From the NCBI RefSeq assembly GCF_900683735.1, contig NZ_LR215979.1:1178001-1242000 (forward strand): a stretch of DNA of 64,000 bases. The letters run 5' to 3'. Made by a program: the position numbers and the translations under genes. Under the pieces are notes generated by a model. It was not told the DNA's origin and made no database searches. It saw nothing but the letters and a program-made list of their open reading frames with translations. This DNA is from Fusobacterium ulcerans ATCC 49185. GTDB lineage: Bacteria > Fusobacteriota > Fusobacteriia > Fusobacteriales > Fusobacteriaceae. This document shows positions 59,655-64,000 of the stretch, piece by piece. Position 1 is the first letter of the stretch. Every line of letters begins with the position of its first letter.

Positions 59655-59780
59655 ATGAGGCAAATAATAAAAGAGTTGGTATCTCTCGGGAAAGACCTAC
59701 CAACTCTACACAAAACTTTTATCTTAATCTTATTAATTAACAATCTGGCTATAATAGCAGTTGTTTACTTAACAAGATAA
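59655..59780 (+). CDS. 41-aa membrane peptide, possible type I toxin
   Basis: A perfect GAAAGGAGGTGAAGG site precedes ATG 59655. The peptide has a polar N-terminus (MRQIIKELVSLGKDLPTLHK) and one hydrophobic helix (TFILILLINNLAIIAVVYLT). The early coding region holds a 9-bp hairpin (GAGTTGGTA/TACCAACTC, 59673-59706). Consensus promoter, small membrane peptide and a bidirectional hairpin downstream recall type I toxin loci, but a holin-like role is equally possible. Confidence 0.6.
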   Translation: MRQIIKELVSLGKDLPTLHKTFILILLINNLAIIAVVYLTR

Positions 59781-59787
59781 GAGAGTA

Positions 59788-59822
59788 AGGGGAGTGAACC
59801 TCCCCACCTCATGTATATTATA
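59788..59822. terminator. GGGGAG/CTCCCC hairpin with possible antisense promoter
   Basis: GGGGAG TGAA CCTCCCC forms a tight stem just after the 41-aa gene. On the complement, TATAAT lies at 59816-59821 pointing back towards that gene, though its -35 box is poor. An antisense RNA is conceivable. Confidence 0.4.
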
Positions 59823-59826
59823 CCAT

Positions 59827-59913
59827 ATGAAGAAAGAAAATAAAAGATTGATAATCGTGTCCACGGTACTTCTTGTTTTAACAGTAATAATTATAATTAT
59901 CATTAAAAAATAA
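59827..59913 (+). CDS. 28-aa membrane peptide
   Basis: ATG 59827 opens a short frame with a basic start (MKKENKRL) and one helix (IIVSTVLLVLTVIIIIII). No good ribosome site is seen. The next gene's AGGAGG overlaps its stop, which supports coupling. Function is unknown. Confidence 0.35.
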   Translation: MKKENKRLIIVSTVLLVLTVIIIIIIKK

Positions 59914-59926
59914 GGAGGAATAAAAT

Positions 59927-60346
59927 ATGAAAACATATAAAGTTAAATTCGGGTGTGGGCATGAAGGAACAGTGGCTGTTGAAAAAGGGGAATATTGGAA
60001 AGTAGAAAATGCAGATAGAAACTTGTGTTACAAATGTTATAAAAAAGCACAGGAAGAAAGACAAAAAATAGAAAATGAAAAGGCACAAAAAGAATTTATA
60101 GAAGCAGGTTATCCAGAGTTAATAGGTAAACCAGCAGATGTGGCACAAGCTATAAGAATTAGAAAAGCTTGGATAGATTTCCACAATGATATAAAAGATA
60201 GAACTGTAAAAGGACAAGAGAAATACCTAGAATTTTTTAAAGAAACTATCTATACAAAGAATACAGAATTCTTTTGTAAGATAGGAGGATTTCAAGAAAA
60301 TATTATAAAATATCTTAGAACTTTAGGTGATAAAAATGACGCTTAA
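59927..60346 (+). CDS. 139-aa protein with N-terminal zinc-binding motif
   Basis: The N-terminus has FGCGHEGTV and LCYKCYKKAQ (Cys9, His11, Cys34, Cys37), likely one zinc. A helical charged body follows, with GKPADVAQAIRIRKAWIDFH. It lies directly before the integrase gene and overlaps it by 11 bases, a place typical of excisionase or regulators, but this is not a known Xis family. AAGGAGGAATAAAAT precedes the start. Confidence 0.6.
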   Translation: MKTYKVKFGCGHEGTVAVEKGEYWKVENADRNLCYKCYKKAQEERQKIENEKAQKEFIEAGYPELIGKPADVAQAIRIRKAWIDFHNDIKDRTVKGQEKYLEFFKETIYTKNTEFFCKIGGFQENIIKYLRTLGDKNDA

Positions 60347-61250
60347 AGATATGCTAGATATTCATTTTAGAGAATTAAAAACTAGGGTTAGGAGCTCTAG
60401 TTATACAGTAACATATACAACTACAAATAATATGTTTAAACAAAGTAAAGAGATTTTAGATAAAGATTTAAAAGAAATTACTGTAGAGGACATTATTCTT
60501 TTAAAAGAAAAATGCTATGGAAAATATAATAATAACCTAGTTGCTAGGTTAATAAGACTTATAAAAAAGTTTTTAAAAGAGTCCTTTATACTGGGACATA
60601 CAAAGGTAAATATAGGGGATTTAATAAATCCCCTAAAATTTACAGAATATAAAGTCACAAAAATTATAAATTTAGAGCAATTTGAAGATATAATAAGATA
60701 CATCCAAAAAGACAAAGAAGATAGAACAGAAGAAATTCTCTATTTGAAATTGTTATTTAAAACAGGTATGAGGAATGGAGAAGCAAGAGGTCTGCAATGG
60801 GAAGATATAGATTTTGTCAAAGGAACAGTTTTTATAAGAAAATCTGTTTATTCTTTAACACATGGAAATTTTATAATAAATAAGCCTAAAACTAAACAGT
60901 CTACTAGAATAATACATCTCCCAAAGTCTCTGCTAGAAGACTTAAAAATATATAAAGAATTTATTACAGAGCATAAGGACAATCAGGATTTTATATTTTG
61001 TAGAGAAAAAGGGATTCCTCATACAAGTGGTTTTAATAAAAGTACATTAAAAAGAGCTTGTAAGGCTTTAAATATACAAATTAGCCATCATGGACTAAGA
61101 CATAGTCACGCTACTTTTTTAATTCAGAACAATATTCCTCCCCATTTAGTTCAATATAGATTGGGGCATTCAGATATAAAAACAACATTAAAGACATATA
61201 CTCATATAAAATTTTATGAGGAAAAGGAAATTTTAAATATACTAGATTGA
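60336..61250 (+). CDS. tyrosine integrase at attR
   Basis: The 304-aa phage integrase has a SAM-like N-terminal domain (about 1-95) and a catalytic domain with Arg in KTGMRNGEARGLQWED (about 144), HHGLRHSHATFL (about 250-261), GHSDIKTTLKTYTHI with the His and nucleophile Tyr (about 289). ATG 60336 follows AGGTGATAAAA; GTG 60327 is an alternative. It lies 570 bp from the tRNA-Leu att site, so it is the more typical candidate for tRNA-directed integration than the serine enzyme at attL. Confidence 0.92.
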   Translation: MTLKDMLDIHFRELKTRVRSSSYTVTYTTTNNMFKQSKEILDKDLKEITVEDIILLKEKCYGKYNNNLVARLIRLIKKFLKESFILGHTKVNIGDLINPLKFTEYKVTKIINLEQFEDIIRYIQKDKEDRTEEILYLKLLFKTGMRNGEARGLQWEDIDFVKGTVFIRKSVYSLTHGNFIINKPKTKQSTRIIHLPKSLLEDLKIYKEFITEHKDNQDFIFCREKGIPHTSGFNKSTLKRACKALNIQISHHGLRHSHATFLIQNNIPPHLVQYRLGHSDIKTTLKTYTHIKFYEEKEILNILD

Positions 61251-61268
61251 CTTTTTTTTATAAAAGTC
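61249..61268 (+). terminator. integrase terminator
   Basis: GACTTTT and AAAAGTC arms directly at the stop codon. A second hairpin AAAAGGAGAAA/TTTCTCCTTTT follows at 61379-61405. Confidence 0.6.
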
Positions 61269-61617
61269 TTATAATACAAATACTATATTTTTTATTTTTT
61301 TATCAAATAGATAGAATAGCAACTAAAAGTTTTTAAATTACATTAATCCTAGATGTGTAAATAATTGAATAGTAAAACAAAAGGAGAAATTAAGTTTCTC
61401 CTTTTATTTTTATATTTTTTTATATAAGTCTACAGGTAGAATTTAAAATATCTTCAAAATTTTTTTGAAAATAACAGTACCTGTTATGAAATTTTTAAGT
61501 AGGAATCCCATTAGATTTTCTTTTCAAAGCTGGAATAAATCAAGGTTTACTAGTAGGAAGAATAATAGGATAATATATGGAAAAAACTGGAAAATTTCAG
61601 GAATTTCCATAAAAAAT
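61251..61617. other. right-end spacer of the prophage
   Basis: The region holds the hairpin terminator at 61379-61405 and the words TATAAGTCTACAGGTAGAATTT (61423-61444), which repeat the 3' end of the broken membrane gene at 17640-17657. The first part of the 72-codon ORF (61465) is also here. No intact gene is clear. Confidence 0.5.
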
Positions 61618-61683
61618 GGCTTTATAAAATTAATTTTAAAGGACTTTGAAAGGGTAAACCTATATTTAAAAGGAGAAGATTAA
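61465..61683 (+). CDS. doubtful 72-codon ORF next to attR
   Basis: A TTG-started basic frame (KITVPVMKFLSRNPIRFSFQ ... KDFERVNLYLKGED) without a good ribosome site. The last 21 codons recur at attL (KDFERVSLYLKRED) and the last few at 10.54 kb. The conservation may reflect the att repeat and not a protein, although most differences between the copies are moderate. Confidence 0.3.
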   Translation: MKITVPVMKFLSRNPIRFSFQSWNKSRFTSRKNNRIIYGKNWKISGISIKNGFIKLILKDFERVNLYLKGED

Positions 61684-61829
61684 TTTCTTCCCTTTTTTTA
61701 GTATCAATTATATAAAAAATATTTTAAATAAAAAAGGCCTCAGACCGTTTGATCCAGAGGCATTGCTAACATATATATAATTTTCATAGCTACTATATTT
61801 CAATAGTGGGGCTATGTCTGGTGCCTAGG
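61618..61829. repeat. attR: direct repeat overlapping the intact tRNA-Leu 3' end
   Basis: A 212-bp copy of 18540-18751. It includes the tRNA terminator (61731-61761) and the last 11 bases of the real tRNA gene (TGGTGCCTAGG, complement orientation). The most conserved part is the ~115 bp next to the tRNA, with only one difference. Confidence 0.92.
61731..61761 (-). terminator. tRNA-Leu terminator
   Basis: Leftward hairpin with GCCTC/GAGGC arms and an inner GATC/GGTC pairing, followed by six T. It lies 58 bases after the tRNA CCA end and is carried inside the att repeat. Confidence 0.75.
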
Positions 61830-61905
61830 GAGGGACTTGAACCCTCACTCCTTTGACAGGAAACGGATTTTGAGTCCGTCGCGTCTACCGTTCCGCCACC
61901 CAGGC
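61819..61905 (-). tRNA. tRNA-Leu (anticodon CAA)
   Basis: An 87-nt class II tRNA: acceptor GCCTGGG with CCTAGGC-type 3' strand, encoded CCA end, T-loop GGTTCAAGTCC, a long variable arm, and an anticodon stem ACGGA/TCCGT with loop CTCAAAA. That gives anticodon CAA, reading UUG leucine codons. It is the integration target; its 3' end is supplied by the att repeat. A TTGACT-17-TATTAT promoter lies just upstream. Confidence 0.96.
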
Positions 61906-61919
61906 TTGGTTACTCAATT

Positions 61920-61948
61920 ATAATATAACATTTATTGAAAAAAGTCAA
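61920..61948 (-). promoter_or_regulatory. tRNA-Leu promoter
   Basis: On the complement, TTGACT (61943-61948) and TATTAT (61920-61925) are 17 bp apart, 15 bases before the mature tRNA start. Confidence 0.75.
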
Positions 61949-61956
61949 CACTTTTT

Positions 61957-62841
61957 TTAATTAAATATTTTTGTAAAAACTGCAGGAATCTTACTTGAGA
62001 AGTGTAAAACTTCTTTAGTGATAGGGTGAGTGAAAACAATAGTATTAGCATGTAGTCCTAGGCGATTGATAGGACTTTTACCAGAACCATATTTTTTATC
62101 TCCCACTACACTGTGGCCAATCTCCTGCATATGTACACGAATTTGATTTTTTCTTCCTGTTTCTATGTTTACTTCAAGAAGAGAATAGTTTTTATTCTTT
62201 TTCAAAACTTTATAGTGGGAAATAGCTTTTTTACCCTCTTTGGGATTCTGACTTGAATAAGTTATAAAAGCTTTATTTTCCTGTAAATAAGATATTATAG
62301 TGTCTTTTTCTTTTTTAACAGCTCCTTCAACTAATGCAACATATGTTCTCTCTTTTACAGAATCATTCCAAGTAGTTTGAAGTATATCCTGAGCTTTTTC
62401 TGTTTTAGCAAATATCATAATTCCAGAAGTATCTCTGTCTAAACGATGTACAACAAATATTTTATTTTTAGGGTCTTTATTTTTTAAATAATCTTTAAGC
62501 ATATTATATGCAGTTTTTTCTCTCTCATTGTCAGTTGCAATAGAGAGAATACCATTTTCTTTTTCTACCACAAGGATGTTGTCATCTTCAAAAATGATAG
62601 AAACCCCTTTCATAGTTGTTTCAATAGTTACTTTTCCCCAGTCAACAGTGACAGTTTGACCAGGAAGAAGCGGATGATTATATTGAGAAACAACATCATT
62701 TCCAACAAAAACCTTTCTTTTAGTAAGAAGAGATTTTATGCTTGTACGACTTTTTTCTGGCATTTTTTCTATTAAAAAGTTCATTAACTCATTTTTTTCT
62801 TCAACTTTAAACACAGTATTTTTTTTGCTTTTATTTATCAT
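61957..62841 (-). CDS. RluA-family pseudouridine synthase
   Basis: The 294-aa enzyme isomerises uridine in rRNA or tRNA. It has an N-terminal S4-like RNA-binding part (about 20-75) and the catalytic HRLDRDTSG (132-140, Asp135). The later RKNQIRVHMQEIGHSVVGDK and RLGLHA motifs are typical. ATG 62841 follows AGGAGGCAAATA; an upstream ATG at 62865 is less likely. Its exact target among RluA/C/D types cannot be assigned. Confidence 0.93.
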   Translation of the reverse strand: MINKSKKNTVFKVEEKNELMNFLIEKMPEKSRTSIKSLLTKRKVFVGNDVVSQYNHPLLPGQTVTVDWGKVTIETTMKGVSIIFEDDNILVVEKENGILSIATDNEREKTAYNMLKDYLKNKDPKNKIFVVHRLDRDTSGIMIFAKTEKAQDILQTTWNDSVKERTYVALVEGAVKKEKDTIISYLQENKAFITYSSQNPKEGKKAISHYKVLKKNKNYSLLEVNIETGRKNQIRVHMQEIGHSVVGDKKYGSGKSPINRLGLHANTIVFTHPITKEVLHFSSKIPAVFTKIFN

Positions 62842-62865
62842 TATTTGCCTCCTGTTATATATCAA

Positions 62866-63176
62866 AGAATATTATAGCATAGTTAACTTACTAAGTAAAT
62901 TAAAGCTTATATAATTTAAACTTTAAATTTAAAAATTGAAGAATAAATTTTTGAGAAAAAAACGTTATATGACGAAAAAATATTAAATAATAATAGAGGA
63001 ACTAGTTATTTCTAATTGAATATTTAGTATAAGAAAATAAAAAGATGAATTATTTTGTAAAGATACAGTTTTATCTGCTGAAATAATAAGAGATAAAACC
63101 TTTAAATAAGCTTAAAATATTTTATTCAAATTATAAATTAGACATAACTATAATAAACTTTAGGAGGAATGATATC
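62866..63176. other. divergent AT-rich spacer
   Basis: About 310 bp with promoters for both flanking genes expected. An AGATAAAACC/TTTTATCT partial repeat at 63065-63100 is the only visible structure. Nothing else is supported. Confidence 0.4.
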
Positions 63177-63749
63177 ATGAAACACGAAGAATTTCATGCT
63201 TTTTCAAACAAAAAATTTAATGAGTATTCAAAGAAAAAAAGAGAGGAAGCTATAGAAGCTTTTGGATGTGAAGTCGCTAAAAATGCAAATGATTTAACTA
63301 TTGGAGAGTTAAAAGGATTTCTTGAAGAAAAAATGGGAGAATATTTTGATAAATATCATGTCAAAGAAGTGAAGATTAAAGAAAAAGAAATAAAAAAAGA
63401 AGAATCAGATAAAGATATAATCATTTATGTTCCTTATGATGGAAATGTAGAAATGCTTAGATTAAGACCAAGTACCGCTTCTGATGAAGCTCCCAAGATA
63501 TTTTTAAAAGAAAAAGAAATTGGAGTAAAAGTTAAAGATTTTGCTTCTAAAACTAAAGAAGAAATTTCAGAAGAAACTGATAAAATAGTTGAAGAATTGA
63601 AAAAAAATCTAGACTATTTGAAAAAAGATATTGAAGAATGTAATAAGGAATTGAAAAAAGGATTAAAAGATGAAGCAGAAAAGATTAAGAAAAGAATTGA
63701 AAAAGATAAAGAAAAATTAAAAGAAATCAAAGAAATAATAAAAAAATGA
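63177..63749 (+). CDS. 190-aa protein with C-terminal coiled coil
   Basis: I do not recognise the family. Residues 1-60 are helical (FHAFSNKKFNEYSKKKREEA). A short beta region follows (DIIIYVPYDGNVEMLRLRPS, about 79-98). Residues about 120-190 are a Lys/Glu coiled coil. GGAGGAATGATATC precedes the ATG. Its last codons resemble the fragment at 6822-6917. It is followed by a strong terminator. Confidence 0.65.
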   Translation: MKHEEFHAFSNKKFNEYSKKKREEAIEAFGCEVAKNANDLTIGELKGFLEEKMGEYFDKYHVKEVKIKEKEIKKEESDKDIIIYVPYDGNVEMLRLRPSTASDEAPKIFLKEKEIGVKVKDFASKTKEEISEETDKIVEELKKNLDYLKKDIEECNKELKKGLKDEAEKIKKRIEKDKEKLKEIKEIIKK

Positions 63750-63755
63750 TTTGTA

Positions 63756-63786
63756 AAAACCCCAGATATTTTATTCTGGGGTTTTA
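63756..63786 (+). terminator. strong terminator hairpin
   Basis: AAAACCCCAGA pairs with TCTGGGGTTTT around TATTTTAT, 7 bases after the stop codon. Confidence 0.9.
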
Positions 63787-63862
63787 AATTCATAAAAGAT
63801 AGGATATTATTTTATAAATTTGTGTTATAATACAAATAATATAATGTTTATGGAGGGAAGCC

Positions 63863-64000
63863 ATGAAAAACAGACTGGGAGCAGTATTTTTAATAATTTT
63901 TTTATTTGGATGCGGTGGTCCAAAAGAAGTAGATATATCTAAAAAACAGGAAAAAAATGGGATAGTATATATTGAAAATGAAAAAAAACCATTTACTGGA
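63863..64000 (+). CDS. MORN/YwqK-type lipoprotein, 3' end outside the window
   Basis: ATG 63863 follows GGAGGGAAGCC. The visible 46 codons start with a lipoprotein signal (MKNRLGAVFLIIFLFGCGG, lipobox LFGC) and continue KNGIVYIENEKKPFTG. That matches RNGVIYVIGEEKPYDG of the exported protein at 8950, so MORN-like repeats are expected to follow. The rest is cut by the window edge. Confidence 0.8.
   Translation, partial: MKNRLGAVFLIIFLFGCGGPKEVDISKKQEKNGIVYIENEKKPFTG

Larger units (their letters stand above)
18752..61829. mobile_element. siphovirus-type prophage in tRNA-Leu(CAA)
   Basis: About 43 kb between two ~212-bp repeats that carry the 3' end of tRNA-Leu. It has a leftward operon, an immunity region, a replication module, packaging, head, tail, fibre and lysis genes and a tyrosine integrase at the right end. 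Every expected siphovirus module is present and no structural gene is visibly broken, so it may be inducible. A 1488-aa tape measure predicts a tail of roughly 200 nm by the usual length rule. The terminase and portal are of PBSX/SPP1 type, which suggests headful packaging. Confidence 0.95.

Overview
The window is an AT-rich bacterial chromosome segment from a Gram-negative organism. A YadA-type trimeric autotransporter with an outer-membrane anchor, lipobox and MORN-repeat secreted proteins, and strong AGGAGG ribosome sites all sit in extremely AT-biased DNA. Together they suggest Fusobacterium or a close relative; this is inference from style, because no rRNA marker is present.

Layout. (1) 1-10.5 kb is host chromosome: a Cache/PAS/GGDEF diguanylate cyclase, a DUF1275 membrane protein, a cold-shock protein with a long leader, two paralogous ~121-aa proteins, a frameshifted DUF4240 gene, a MORN/YwqK-like exported protein and the RNA 2'-phosphotransferase KptA. 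(2) 10.54-18.75 kb is bracketed by two copies of a tRNA-Leu 3'-end/terminator repeat and looks like a decayed island. It holds a large trimeric autotransporter adhesin, two HU-like proteins, an IS3-family transposase remnant, a dead cold-shock gene copy, the last ~30 codons of a phage holin gene with its terminator, several lesioned genes and a NUDIX hydrolase. (3) 18.75-61.83 kb is a complete-looking siphovirus-type prophage integrated at tRNA-Leu(CAA). It lies between two ~212-bp direct repeats that differ at about 7 positions by eye. (4) 61.8-64 kb returns to chromosome: the intact tRNA-Leu, an RluA-family pseudouridine synthase, a coiled-coil protein and the start of a MORN lipoprotein.

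Prologue of the phage. The leftward operon (27.1 to 18.8 kb) carries many very small overlapping genes, a pentapeptide-repeat protein, an ERF annealing protein, a DEDDh exonuclease, a DNA methyltransferase, a MazG-like protein and, at attL, a serine recombinase. A CI-like repressor and an ImmA/IrrE-type protease follow. Five TTGC-N6-GCAA palindromes overlap the promoters here and are the likely repressor operators. Rightward early genes include a winged-helix initiator with iteron-like repeats inside its own gene, a probable loader, RusA, a Com-like zinc-ribbon protein and a Dam-type methylase behind a hairpin.

Structural genes run terS, terL, portal, minor capsid, scaffold, major capsid, connectors, tail tube and chaperone. 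A cargo block (yefM-yoeB, a membrane coiled-coil protein, a ribbon-helix-helix protein and a Rha-like protein) sits between the tail chaperone and the tape measure. Baseplate and fibre genes, lysozyme, two holin-like proteins and a tyrosine integrase at attR follow.

Most notable system. The collagen-like tail fibre gene ends in a five-cassette DNA shuffle. Five copies of a 13-bp site (AATTACAGAATTT) in both orientations precede five alternative C-terminal coding segments (about 100, 96, 92, 114 and 109 codons). All five are open and in the same frame from the shared Leu-Gln-Asn. Two back-to-back cassette pairs end tail to tail. A dedicated tyrosine recombinase starts 55 bp beyond the last site. 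This is a phage-borne shufflon that would switch receptor-binding tips.
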